Assembly: GCA_003427395.1 (NCBI GenBank)
Contig: BFEA01000427.1
Coordinates: 264,608 to 286,910 of the forward strand
DNA: 22,303 bases
Reading direction: 5' to 3'
Source of the DNA: Chara braunii
Taxonomy: Eukaryota > Streptophyta > Charophyceae > Charales > Characeae
Below are positions 1 through 9,294 of this stretch, piece by piece. The position numbers were made by a program, and so were the translations under genes. The notes under the pieces were generated by a model, which had not been told where the DNA came from, did no database searches, and saw nothing but the letters and a program-made list of their open reading frames with translations. Every line of letters begins with the position of its first letter. Within the stretch, counting starts at the first letter, position 1.

Positions 1-392
1 GCAGGGGCTGGTGGTGCGGGGGTGGGGCACGTGCGGGGTTAATTTGGAGGGGCCGGGGGTCGGGGATCCCCGCGGCGGGGTTGCGGGGTTGAAACCCCCA
101 TCCCGGCTTGGGCCCCGGGGATCCCCGCGTGACAACACTGGTTTCTCGTCTCCTCTCCTCTCGTCTTTATTTAATCTTTTTCCAAAAAAAGATGACGGTC
201 GGGCCGTAGGACACCGTCCTCCCACCATCCGCCTTCGGCGACAGCCCAATCCCCGACCAGGCACCTTCGGCCGAAGCAAGAGTCCCCCGTTTCGTCCGGA
301 TGACTCAACCCCCATGGCCAAAAATCCTCGGCCACACCCCTAATAACTCTGATCGGCGTCCGAAGGACGAAATGCCGCGCAGGGCGTGAGGT
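1..392 (+). other. Probable 5' LTR/leader remnant
   Basis: This GC-rich stretch lies immediately 5' of the primer-binding site, where the R/U5 end of a 5' LTR is expected. It has a TTTATTTAAT AT-rich patch near 166-175 and two copies of the 14-mer beginning CGGGGATCCCCG (61 and 116). No matching copy was recognised after the element's coding part, so the LTR identity rests on position only. The 110-residue reading frame through it (11-343) is low in complexity and is not called as a gene. Confidence 0.4.
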
Positions 393-404
393 TGGTATCA
401 AAGC
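393..404 (+). other. Primer-binding site, initiator tRNA-Met type
   Basis: The sequence TGGTATCAAAGC differs at one base from TGGTATCAGAGC, the complement of the 3' end of plant initiator tRNA-Met, which primes minus-strand synthesis in many plant LTR retrotransposons. It lies about 140 bases before the gag start and fixes both the orientation and the end of the 5' LTR (at or just before 392). Confidence 0.75.
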
Positions 405-533
405 TGATTTGTTCCGTCTCCAAGGTCCCCTTTGGGACGGCTGTCCATTTTTGTTAGGATCTATCATTTATTTCGTAGATTTATTTTTATTTTTCCCTCT
501 CTTCTACTTTGCCTTGTTTTAATTACGGATAGG

Positions 534-1767
534 ATGGCGCCTCGGTGCCGCCGGACCATGAACGCCAATCATAACCAGCCAAAGGGGAGGGGACGAAACC
601 AACCCCGCGTTATGGTGGAACCAGGACAGGGAGTGGATAATCATGCGGGGATGGCTGACCATCCCCTGTACTTTGTCCCTCCGCCTTCGGAAGTTCCCAT
701 ATTCTCCGAAGACGAAACGAACCCACATACTTGGCTGGCGGCCCTGAAGGCCCAGGGCTGGACAAACCAATTACTTCGGGAACGGATCCCGGGAAGGTTA
801 GTAGGGACCGCGTTCGAATGGTATGGACAAATCGTCTATACCAACAGGCGCACTTTCTAGAGAAAAATTCTCGAACGCTTTGATCACATCGCGCTGGGGC
901 AATGCTTACGCCTAATCAAGGAATACACTCGACAGCCTCGGGGAACTCTGGCGAGGTACGCAGAGCGTTTCACCTACTTGGCCGAACGCTCTGTGTTGAT
1001 GAGAAAATGGTGCGAACCAATTTCATCCAGGGATTATCTGATCCCCGACTGCGAAAAAGATTCGTAAGAAATGCAACCCAATTGAGCATACCTTGACTGA
1101 GCTAATCCTGTATGCTATCAAGTCTGGGAAAGAAAATTACGATGTGGGGTTGGACTTGGAATCTGACGAAGACGACCAATCGAGTGTCCGGCGCTATAGT
1201 TATTCGGCTACAACTCAAATGTTCGAAGACCGCTTCGGATTAGGACCAGCTAAGAAAAACCCGGACTGAAGGGCCCCATCTTCTTCCTCGGCCTCCCGGC
1301 GCCCTATACAAACGCAAGGACGACAGGAAGTAGATGAACCCTTGATGAAAGAGATAGCTGTACAATTTGTGACGGTTGTGGCGCCTTTAACCGAGCTCGT
1401 TCAGAGCTGGCAGAGGCAAAGGGCGGCAGTGGCTTAGAGACAACTAGTGGCCGCGGCCGCTGCAGCGGCATTGCCTCGGCATGTCATGGTCGGAGCTACG
1501 CAGCCTATGCAATGCTATAATTGTAATCAACCCGGCCACTTGGCCAAAGGTTGTCTGCGACCTTGGGCTCAAGTGGGAATCGCTGGCCTATCCCAAATCC
1601 CGTTGGCAGCTCCAACTGCTGCAGGCCAAGGGCGGGTGGCGGCAGTTGTGGATGCCGGGGACCCAGACATGGTGTTCCCGGCGGCCACCAAAATTGGAAT
1701 CGATGAATACATGACGGTTGTGATGCTTGAACCTGGGACCATTGGCGTAATCCGCCATACCCCCTGA
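534..1767 (+). pseudogene. gag: gag (capsid and nucleocapsid), broken
   Basis: The start is taken at ATG 534; an in-frame ATG at 432 is upstream but codes a hydrophobic leader unlike Gag. The part from about 660 to 1096 matches the retrotransposon Gag (capsid) pattern: a W-L segment, an F-x-WYGQ segment, an ERF helix, an ARYAERFTYL segment and then FIQGLSDPRLRK. It ends in a CCHC knuckle at 1513-1554. Three frames are needed: frame of 534 to about 985, a shift to the next frame to about 1085, then a second shift to the frame that runs through the knuckle. Stops lie at 858 (TAG), 1267 (TGA), 1435 (TAG) and 1765 (TGA). An acidic stretch (ESDEDDQ) lies between capsid and knuckle. Gag would form the particle and package the RNA. 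No second copy of gag is present for comparison. Confidence 0.75.
1513..1554 (+). other. CCHC zinc knuckle of Gag nucleocapsid
   Basis: The codons spell CYNCNQPGHLAKGC, exactly C-x2-C-x4-H-x4-C, the nucleic-acid-binding knuckle of retroelement Gag proteins. All four zinc ligands are intact. Confidence 0.9.
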
Positions 1768-2628
1768 GTTGCTGGGGAAAGTGACTTAGGACCGTGGAGA
1801 CCCGGGTTCGAAGATCCCACGATACCGGGTCCCGAGTACAAGGATGGCCAAATGGATGTACTAGATGCCCTGGAAGCTTTGGATTTGCGGATACCAGTAC
1901 CTATTCCCTACCTGCTGACCATTTCGGGAGCCGCCAATGAGAAACTAATTGAAAGATGCCTGAAGAACCGTCATTGGTTCGAAGAACGCCGAAGGGGTAA
2001 AAAGTTGGCAATCCACGACCCGTCAGTGGATATCGAAGCTCAACCATCCACCTCGAAAACTCACGAGGCCAACCGAGTCGGGATGATCCACGTCGTGGAT
2101 CCACCACTGGAGAAACCCGAGGTATTTCTTCGGGCGTACCCGATTACCTGAAAAAGTGTCGAGTGTGATTGTGCGGTATGGGGAAGTCCCTCAGCCGCCA
2201 TCCTGGATTTGGGATCGTCGGTCGTAGCTATCTCTTGGAGCTTGACGAAACGTTTGGGTCAGGAGAAACAGGTTCAGCCTCTCCGACCCGACGAGCTGTA
2301 TGTATCTGCCACAGAAGATAGTATTCACTTTAAGGGATGGGTTATGGATGTTCCTATAAGAGTCGGGCGGGTGCATTATTCGTGTCATGTGATTGTATTA
2401 GATGTGTATGATGTGCTCCTAGGAATCCCATGGCAGGCGGCGGCAGGCGAGCAGATGCATTTTGACAGTTCTAAGATAATGCTCACCTCGGCCCACCCTA
2501 AGCCCCAAACGATACCCATGAGAATGGTCGTACGTGTATGCGCACAGCCCGCCCCTCGCATTTCCACCGAGGTTCGCAGAGTCAACATGGTTCGTAGGTG
2601 TCAATTGGCGAAGAAAGACCCGCGATAG
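1768..2628 (+). pseudogene. Gag-protease linker and aspartic protease, broken
   Basis: The frame of the zinc knuckle continues here. From 1852 to 2151 it is open and polar, with no recognised domain, and a TGA stands at 2149. The protease follows: an active-site segment ILDLGSS at about 2200-2220, in the place of the usual D-S/T-G, and about 70 residues later VYDVLLGIPWQ (about 2404-2436), the typical flap-distal LLG-x-PW signature of Ty3/gypsy proteases. The Leu in D-L-G (TTG) could come from TCG (Ser) by one C-to-T change; that is inference. If so, the enzyme was already inactive. The frame ends at TAG 2626. The frame of the RT region, one base off, is open from about 2604, so protease and RT may have been joined by a frameshift or separated by decay. 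Confidence 0.7.
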
Positions 2629-4160
2629 GAACCGAGGATGCAGATGAACCTGACCGGTATCTGATACGAATTCAAGACCGGTTCCGCCAACTGTGGCAAC
2701 ACGTGTCGACAAATGTTAACCGGAGTGAGTCTAGCTGGGGTCCTCTACTGTGACAGGGGAACCATTGTTGAGGGTGTCACGAATAATTGACCTCTCGGAA
2801 CCCCCTGCGTCACTGTATTTCAGAACGGGCCCCTTCCCGGAGAGATTTTTTCGAGCTTAGAGGGCTATGCGACCTATCTTTTATGCCCCCGCGACCCCTA
2901 CTCACAGACGCCAAGGTCGCCGTGCTTTTGAACGAAGGGAGAGCGTTTCAGCCCGAGACCCTTGAAAACGCATGGGGCCCGACCGAACTCCTGCAATCCT
3001 TTTCAGTGGAACCCTCAGTCGAAGCTGAAATTGATGGAGAAACCGCAACGGAAAATGAACCAGTCACTCCGGAAGGTAGTCAACTCATTGCCACCGTGCA
3101 CTCGGTAAAAACCGACAACTCCCTGTTTGGAGTTTCCCCAGAGGAAACCGCTCGGGTCCCAACTGTCACATCAATGGTCTCCGTTCCTAGCGGGAGCATC
3201 GATGTTCAGATTCCTGCTTATGTACCCAACGAATATCGACACCTCCTTCTTGCGGTAATACAGGCTTACCCCGAGGCGGTCAATATTCAAGACCATGATA
3301 TAGGACTGACGCACCTGATAAGGCACGTGATTGATACCGGGGACCATGCCCCAATACATTGTCGACCATACTAATACTCATTAGAAGAACGACGACTAAC
3401 CCTGGAAAGAGTACGGGAGTTCGAGCGTCTAGGGTGGGTGGAACCCTTCCTGGGTCCCTGATCGTTCTCGGTGGTCCTCGTGCCGAAACGAAACAGGACG
3501 GTCCGCGTTTGCGTTGAATACCAAAAATTAAATGCAATAACCATCAAGGATGTTTATCCGTTGCCCCATATCGACGACCTTCTGGATGCCATCAGCTCTG
3601 CGCGGGTTTTCTTGAAATTTGATACAAGACACGGTTCCACCATGTCGCAGTACGACCGGAAGACAGACCCAAAGCGACATTTGTCTTGTTCGAGGGCACG
3701 TGACAGTGGGTTAGATGTCCTATGGGAATATGCAACGCACCCGCGATGTTCCAGCGAACAATCAATATGGCTTTCGCAAAATTCGTTAACAAAACCCGCC
3801 TGACCCAACCAATGGTAAATTTTTGTGTGATTGTGTATATGGATGATATATTGTTTTTTTCCAAAACATACGAGTACCATGTGGAACATGTCGAGTGGGT
3901 CTTGCATGCATTGAAAAATGTGGGGTTCAAAGTAACCTTGGAGAAAAGCGAGTTTTTCCTCTCGCAAATCTCCTTCTTGGGGTACATCGTCACGGTGGAT
4001 GACTTGAAACCGAATCCACGGAAAGTGGCGGCAGTGCAAGAAGCACCGGTGCCTGTCACGCTCACTCGAGTTCTAGCCTTCCTCGGCCTGGCCTCATATT
4101 ATCAACGGTTCACCCAAGGGTTTGCTCGTGTCGCCAAGCCTCTGACCAACTTCCTGAAGA
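2604..4160 (+). pseudogene. pol: Reverse transcriptase, broken
   Basis: Copies the element RNA into DNA in the particle. The N-terminal extension (2604-3300) includes PPRPLLTDAK, shared with the second copy. The RT proper starts with the gypsy-type H-x-IDTGDHAPIHCRPY segment (about 3327-3371), then GWVEP and VVLVPKRN, then KFDTRHG with the first catalytic Asp at 3621-3623 (motif A), and YMDD at 3836-3847 (motif C), followed by the FLGYIV and SYYQRF thumb segments. Breaks: TGA 2751, TAA 3372 (CAA in the second copy), TGA 3459 (TGG in the second copy), and a one-base loss at about 3634-3637 after motif A that shifts the frame. From 3722 the frame is open into RNase H. The RT motifs are clear; activity is excluded by the breaks. 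Confidence 0.88.
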
Positions 4161-4767
4161 AAGAAGAACAGCTGATCTGGACGCCGGAGTGCGAGGTGGC
4201 TTTTCGGGCGCTAAAAAAGGCCTTGACTACTGCGTCGATCCTGGCGCACCCAGATCCAACGAAACTGTTCACTCCGCACACCAATTGGAAGCCGCAGACA
4301 ATATCGGCAGTGCTAACTCAGCAGGGAGCAGGTGGGAAGGAGCACGTTATCGAATACGCGTCGAAGACACTGAGCCAGGCACAAGCGAATTACGAAGCCT
4401 GCAAGGGTGAATGTTTGGCGGTGGTGTGGGAATCCAGCACTTTCGACCGTATCTCCACGGCCAGAAGTTTGTTCTCGTGACGGATCATCAGTCGTTGTTG
4501 TCCTTACGGAACAACACGGATTATATGAGAACCTTGGGAAGGTGGGAAGTATGGTTGCAAGACTACGATTTCGACATCCGCCACTTCACGACCAAGCAGC
4601 ACAAAAACGCAGACGGACTAACTCGCCTTCAGCCAGCAAAGAAGTGCCCAACGAACGAACGACTCATTCTGTGGAAGGAAGTTTCGCCCCTGACGGAGCC
4701 TCGCTACGGAGAAGTACACGTCATCCGCAAGGGAAGCACTTGGGCACGAGATGGTGACCCCTCTTGA
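4161..4767 (+). pseudogene. pol: RNase H of element 1 (first tail copy)
   Basis: Would degrade the RNA strand of the RNA-DNA hybrid. It begins at the LIWTPECEVAF segment, as in other gypsy polyproteins, and contains VIEYASKTLSQAQANYEACKGE with the second acidic residue, then TDHQSLLSL with the third. The first catalytic Asp is replaced: codon 4283-4285 is AAT (Asn) where the second copy has GAC (18739-18741). A one-base loss near 4428 shifts the frame to the one beginning at 4411, which runs to TGA 4765-4767. The last 17 bases overlap the start of the PHD ORF (ATG 4751) in another frame. The part from 4437 on is the first unit of a tandem triplication. Confidence 0.85.
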
Positions 4768-5053
4768 AGCGACAGCTACCCCGTCATCTTCCCCATGTTC
4801 CTCAACCTACCCGTCTATCCCTCACTCTCCCCCTAGCCTATCCCTATGTTCCTGCTTAATCTGCACCTTGCCTATGTTACCGGACAAGGGGGACTCACAC
4901 CCCGGAGAAGCTAGTTTTATCTCGTGGGTACGATGCAGCCAGTGTTGCATGGTCTGGTCCCACAGATATTGCATTAGGTATTGGAACGAGAAGAAGTGGA
5001 ACTGTCCCAACTACCGAACGAACCAGATACCTACAGAAAAACGGTATGTAGAA
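4751..5053 (+). pseudogene. PHD-type zinc finger, copy 1
   Basis: Starts at ATG 4751 (MVTPLEATA), overlapping the RNase H frame. A Ser/Pro-rich leader of about 30 residues precedes the finger (4853-5014): C-x2-C, 23 residues, C-x2-C, five residues, H-x2-C, ten residues, C-x2-C, with the W-x-H and W-x-C-P signatures of PHD domains. The last ligand is lost: codon 5012-5014 is TAC (Tyr) where copies 2 and 3 have Cys codons. PHD fingers in chromatin proteins bind histone H3 tails; a role in this element is inference. The reading frame runs on past the repeat junction and stops at 5102. Confidence 0.7.
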
Positions 5054-5390
5054 GCACTTTTGACCATATATGATATCTCCACGGCCAGAAGTTCGTTCTC
5101 ATGACGGATCATCAGCCGTTGTTGTCCTTACAGAACAACACAGATTATATGGGAACCTTGGGAAGGTGGGCAATATGGTTGCAAGACTACGATTTCAACA
5201 TCCGCCACCACGCGACCAAGCAACACAGAAATGCAGACGGACTGACTCGCCTTCAACCACCGAAGAAGTGCCCAACGAACGAACGGCTCATTCTGTGGAA
5301 GGAAGCTTCGCCCTGACGGAGCCTCGCTACGGAGAAGTACACGTCATCCGCAAGGGAAGCACTTGGGCGCGAGATGGCAACCCCTCTTGA
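5054..5390 (+). pseudogene. RNase H C-terminal fragment, copy 2
   Basis: Duplicated third part of RNase H, with the TDHQPLLSL segment at about 5102 and the RTLGRW-like and RHHATKQH segments after it. A 7-base insertion near 5061 destroys the frame at its left edge. A one-base loss near 5312 changes frame before its end. It lacks the first two catalytic residues and cannot fold as a complete RNase H. Confidence 0.75.
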
Positions 5391-5640
5391 AGCGACAGCT
5401 CCCCCGCCATCTTCCCCAGGCTCCTCGACCTACCCGTCTATCCCTCACTCTCCCCCAAGCCTATCCCTGCGTTCCTGCTTTTTCTGCACCTTGCCTATGA
5501 TACCGGACAGGTGGGATGCACACCCCGGAGGACCTAGTTTTATCTCGTGGGTACGATGCAGCCAGTGTTGCATGGTCTGGTCCCACAAATATTGTGTTAG
5601 GTATCTGAACGAGAAGAAGTGGAACTGTCCCAACTGTTGA
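5374..5640 (+). pseudogene. PHD-type zinc finger, copy 2
   Basis: Starts at ATG 5374 (MATPLEATA). The finger lies at 5476-5637 and keeps all eight ligands: CFFC, CSQC, HKYC and CPNC. A TGA at 5638-5640 follows the last Cys directly; copies 1 and 3 have CGA there, so this is a C-to-T change at a CpG. As it stands this would be a short protein, about 88 residues, holding only the leader and one complete finger. There is no evidence that it is expressed. Confidence 0.7.
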
Positions 5641-5676
5641 ACGGACCAGATACCTACAGAAAAACGGTATGTAGAA

Positions 5677-6004
5677 GCACTTTCGACCGTATCTCCATGG
5701 CCAGAAGTTCGTTCTCGTGGCGGATCATCAATCGTTGTTGTCCTTACAGAACAACACAGATTATATGGGAACCTTGGGAAGGTGGGCGGTATGGTTGCAT
5801 GACTACGATTTCGACATCCGCCACCACGCGACCAAGGAGCACGGAAATGCAGACGGACAAACTCGCCTTCAGCCACCAAAGAAGTGCCCAACGAACGAAC
5901 GACTCATTCTGTGGAAGGAAGCTTCGCCTCTGACGGAGCCTCGCGGAGAAGTACACGTCATCCGCAAGGGAAGCACTTGGGCGCAAGATGGTGACCCCTC
6001 TTGA
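5677..6004 (+). pseudogene. RNase H C-terminal fragment, copy 3
   Basis: Third copy of the RNase H tail; open from 5717 (ADHQSLLSL, with Thr of the TDH motif changed to Ala) to TGA 6002-6004. Three bases are missing near 5943 compared with copy 1, removing one codon. The frame ends with the same short overlap with the next PHD start (ATG 5988) as in copy 1. Confidence 0.75.
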
Positions 6005-7760
6005 AGTGAGAGCTACCTCGTCATCTTCCCCAGGCTCCTCGACCTACCCGTCTATCCCTCACTCTCCCACTAGCCTATCCCTGCGTTCCTGCTTTCTTTG
6101 CACCTTGCCTAGGATACCGGACAGGGGGGACGCACACCCCGGAGGACCTAGTCTTATCTCGTGGGTACGATGCAGCTAGTGTTGCATGGTCTGGTCCCAC
6201 ATATATTGTGTTAGTTCTCGGAACGAAAAGAAGTGGAATTGTCCCAACTGCCGAACGGACCAGATACCTACCGAGAAACGGTATGTATCTGCTAGGACAA
6301 AAAACGGATTCTTGCCAAGTTTCCGTAGAGTAGCGGTCTGGACGGATCTCCTCCTATTGAGAAGACTCAAGGGAGACTCACTGATGGAGCTTACCAAGGC
6401 AGAACGTCGGCAAGTCACTGAGCGAGCTCATGATTATCGCTGGCAGGAATCAGTCTTGCAAAAATGGAAAGACAATAATGATAGCGGGTCTAGTTGGTTG
6501 ATGGTTCCACACCCTCTCGCTAGGTTCGATTGGACACGAGCTGCCCACTAAGAGGATGCGGTCCATTTCACGGTCAAATACACGAAAAAAGCTATAGAGA
6601 AAAACGGATGGTATTGGTCGGGAATTTGGGAGGATGTCAGATACATCGTCCAGAACTGCCCGGCCTGTGCGGTTGATAAGGTGCTGGTACAGATGCCACG
6701 AACGATGGTACCGACTAGAGTAGAACGACCCTTCCAACGAGTTAGCATAGATACGATGGATATCAATGCACCAAAAGGTCCCTTCGATCAGGGCGAGCTC
6801 AATGTCCTTTTAGTGGTCGTCGATCATTTCTCTAAATGGATCGAGGCCTATCCTATGCCTAGTCGGAACTCGCAGGAAGTAGCATGGTATATTAATCGTT
6901 TTTTGTGCATGCATTTGGACGTAGAAAAGGTCCACATGGATAACGGGTCGGAATTCCAAGGGGAGGTAGAGCGACATCTCGTAAGGACCGACGTTAAGAT
7001 TTTGTACTCACCAGGGCACTGACCACAGACCAACGGGCTCGTGGAAAACGCCAATCGAATGATTAAGACCGCCCTTAAATGGAACATCACTGCAGGAGAT
7101 ACCAGGCCTTGGCCTGTCATTGTCGACCACATACTGGCCGTCTATCAGGCTACCCCACATGGGAGTACAAGGGTGTCCCCATTTCAACTAAGAACCAATA
7201 GTATCCCCCGGGTGCAGTTGTTACCCCTAGTGGGTACGAAAGTTAGAGCGACCCGAGCCCAACACCGAGAAAAGGTCCAGCATTACATGGATCTGATGGC
7301 TAGGACCTACCCCGCGTTAGCCCGAAAGCAACAGAGGGCCGTGGATTTGACGCACCAGCAGCAGATCACAGATTACGAGAACCGACATGCCTCCGCTGGT
7401 CCACTGCCCCGCTATAAGATCGGGGATTTAGTGCAGGTATGGAAATCCGCACGCTCCTTCAAGATCCATCCTCGCTATACTGGCATTTACGAGGTGACGG
7501 GAGTTGGCACGCAAGGCCAGCACTCCGTGAAGTTGATCCCCCAGCACAACACACAGGCCTGGCCGCTGACTCGCCACACTGCTGCCCTTCGCCCATTCCA
7601 GCCATCGCTGGATCACGAGTGGGCTCAGGCCCCGACCCAGCCTTCTCCCTCTGCTTCCTCGTCCTCACTTGCTTCTTCTTCTTCCTCTTTCCAATCCACT
7701 TCGCCGTTTGAGGTTGAGGACTCGATCGCGGAAGATGAGCCAGCAACAGGAGGGGAATGA
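5988..7760 (+). pseudogene. pol: PHD finger-integrase protein of element 1, broken
   Basis: One frame from ATG 5988 to TGA 7758, about 590 codons. PHD finger copy 3 is at 6090-6251, all eight ligands readable but with TAG 6177-6179 (CAG in the other copies) between the Cys pairs. A linker of about 80 residues follows, then the H2C2 zinc-binding segment ending NCPAC (about 6656-6670). The integrase core has Asp 6750-6752 (SIDTMD), Asp 6939-6941 (MDNGSEF) and Glu 7044-7046 (NGLVENAN), 34 residues between the last two. The C-terminus has YKIGDLVQVW and HPRYTGIYEV, a GPY/F-like module, then a Ser-rich tail; no chromodomain is visible. Other stops: TAA 6549 (GAA in copy two) and TGA 7020 (TGG in copy two). 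Integrase would insert the DNA copy into the host genome. Confidence 0.87.
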
Positions 7761-8280
7761 GCCAGTTGAGCATTTCCAAACGCCGATCACTGATCACTTA
7801 TGGCGGCATCGATTCAATGATGATCAGTAGTTGTGGTACAACGTCCAGCAGGTGAACGTGCCCGAGTCCAGCATCGCAGATCTCACCACGTACTCGCTCT
7901 TGAGTGAACGAGTAACCTACGCGGGGGTGTACGTGGACGTCATGCAGCTGCCTCGTCGGGAAACCACCCGGGTGTTCATCGAGTTCCACGCACTCCAGGT
8001 GGCCGCCAACTTCGTGCACAGTGTCGCCACGTTCATCGGCGATTTGACACTCTTGGACGACCACCACCGAGAACCGGTGTGGAACTTTTTGCGAGAGTAC
8101 GCGGTGCAGGCAGCGAGATTGGTGGCGCGAGCGCAGGGAAGGGCCCATCGATTCACACCGTATCACACGTTGCTGCGACGGACGTCGGACGGACTGCTGG
8201 CACTTGTGCCTTAGTTGCCCGCGCTTCTCCCCCCCACTGATCCTCTAAACATCCAAGCCATTCCCCCTCCCTCATACTAA
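7735..8280 (+). pseudogene. Accessory ORF A of element 1, two stops
   Basis: Not recognised. It starts at ATG 7735 (MSQQQEGN), overlapping the integrase end by 26 bases, exactly as in the second copy. It runs about 181 codons to TAA 8278. It is interrupted by TAG 7828 and TAG 8212; the second copy has CAG at both places, so both are C-to-T changes. The core (about 7850-8150) is the best-conserved part: YAGVYVDV, TTRVFIEF and FVHSVATFIGDLT segments are shared. The composition is mixed alpha/beta and soluble; I see no signal peptide, membrane segment or zinc ligands. The tail is Pro-rich. Conservation with many third-position differences suggests it coded for a needed protein. Function unknown. 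Confidence 0.7.
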
Positions 8281-9294
8281 ATGCCTCCCTTCTTTTCTTA
8301 CACCACCCTCCCTTATCAACTCACGGTGAACCCCTTCCCCATGCGCAATTTTTCAGAGTATCTGGTGGAGCTGAAGGACGTGGAGCCGCTGCCGCAAGTT
8401 GAGGAGGACGCGTGGGAATTGCACCGCGTGCTGTATCAATCTGTGATGCTGGGCAAGTTCCGGTTTGTCGTGTCGTATGACGATCACAACATCGCCGAGA
8501 ACTTGCCGTGTACTACGTCATCTCGCGAGAAGGAGGGCACAATGGCATTATACCCATTTCGGGAGATCGGGACGAGCAGGCCGGAACTATTGGAGCTCAT
8601 TCATATCGAGTTGTTGTCTATCGCGCAAGTGATAGCCAGCGAAGAAGAGGATCTCCAACTCCGCCTGCGAACAGCATCGGCTCCACGGCGATCTTACCAT
8701 GTGGCAGTGATACTGGACAATATCGCGCGGGAGGGGGAAAAGGTGGTGAGCATTGCCGATCGGAAGTCGCTGCGGCCTCCCTCATCCTACCCCAAGCCAG
8801 TAGCCCCGAGGGCCCTAAGGAAGACGCCCAAGAAGAGATACCGCCAGCCATCGGCAGAAGCACAAGGAAGCCGAGTGGGACCCGGAGAAGAGGTGAACCA
8901 AGCCGGGCGGCTGCGGAAGCCAGATCCCGTTCCAGAGAGCAAAGCGACACCGATCGAGGGACCTCCGTTGGGTGAAGGGTCATCAACAAGCACATTTTGG
9001 ATACACGGGAACCCTCCGGAGCCGACACCTCAGCCATCGCTTCTTCCCGACCTCAATCTTGATGGAGCCAGCCCATCAGCACCAGCAGGAGGAGGAGTGG
9101 GAAGAGTACCATATCCCGCACCCGAACTCCCGATCCTCGCAGGACCTTTCCTCTTCCGCCAGCCACCCAGGCGTGCCCCGGTCATTGACCTTAGCAGTTC
9201 CTCCGAGTCGAACGGTCCACCCGACGGATGTCGCGTTCATGGTGGAGCTTGCAACCATCAGGCTCGAAGCGATCGAGGGGGCCCCGCGTCCTGA
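8281..9294 (+). CDS. Accessory ORF B of element 1, unknown function
   Basis: Open for 337 codons from ATG 8281, which abuts the TAA of ORF A; the same TAA-ATG junction occurs in the second copy. The N-terminal 140 residues form the conserved part: FSEYLVEL, DAWELHR, then LLELIH and LLSIAQVIASEEE helices. A basic cluster (RKTPKKRYRQ, about 8819-8850) looks like a nuclear localisation signal, followed by a long Pro/Ser/Gly-rich tail. Near 8504-8535 it has lost about 15 bases compared with the second copy, with a short out-of-frame patch, so the central strand is damaged although the frame stays open. From 9062 it overlaps ORF C in another frame. No known family is recognised. Confidence 0.6.
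   Translation: MPPFFSYTTLPYQLTVNPFPMRNFSEYLVELKDVEPLPQVEEDAWELHRVLYQSVMLGKFRFVVSYDDHNIAENLPCTTSSREKEGTMALYPFREIGTSRPELLELIHIELLSIAQVIASEEEDLQLRLRTASAPRRSYHVAVILDNIAREGEKVVSIADRKSLRPPSSYPKPVAPRALRKTPKKRYRQPSAEAQGSRVGPGEEVNQAGRLRKPDPVPESKATPIEGPPLGEGSSTSTFWIHGNPPEPTPQPSLLPDLNLDGASPSAPAGGGVGRVPYPAPELPILAGPFLFRQPPRRAPVIDLSSSSESNGPPDGCRVHGGACNHQARSDRGGPAS

Larger units (their letters stand above)
4437..6287 (+). repeat. Three tandem copies of RNase H tail plus PHD finger
   Basis: Unit 1 is 4437-5053 (617 bp), unit 2 is 5054-5676 (623 bp) and unit 3 is 5677-6287 (611 bp). Each begins at GCACTTT inside RNase H and ends just after the PHD finger at the ACGGTATGTA sequence. At the two internal junctions ...GGTATGTA is followed by GAAGCACTTT; at the outer right edge it continues into the integrase leader, as in the second copy. 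The units differ at many positions and by small indels (a 7-base insertion near 5061 in unit 2, loss of 3 bases near 5943 in unit 3). This argues for an old duplication, not an assembly error. Units 2 and 3 share substitutions absent from unit 1. Confidence 0.9.

Noticed and set aside
432-533. Hydrophobic leader upstream of gag as a signal peptide
   Set aside because: The stretch is in frame with gag, but Gag is cytosolic, the ATG at 534 fits better, and T-rich leader DNA gives hydrophobic residues by chance.
2796-2809. 14-mer CGGAACCCCCTGCG shared with 10005-10018
   Set aside because: One such match is expected by chance in a window this size, and the flanks do not align.
5374-5640. PHD copy 2 as a functional stand-alone small protein
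   Set aside because: All ligands are intact, but its stop is a CpG transition and it sits in a decayed duplication, so decay explains it better.
7831-8214. ORF A of element 1 starting at 7831
   Set aside because: This would be a TTG start just after a TAG stop; the second copy shows that the frame continues upstream to the conserved ATG at 7735.
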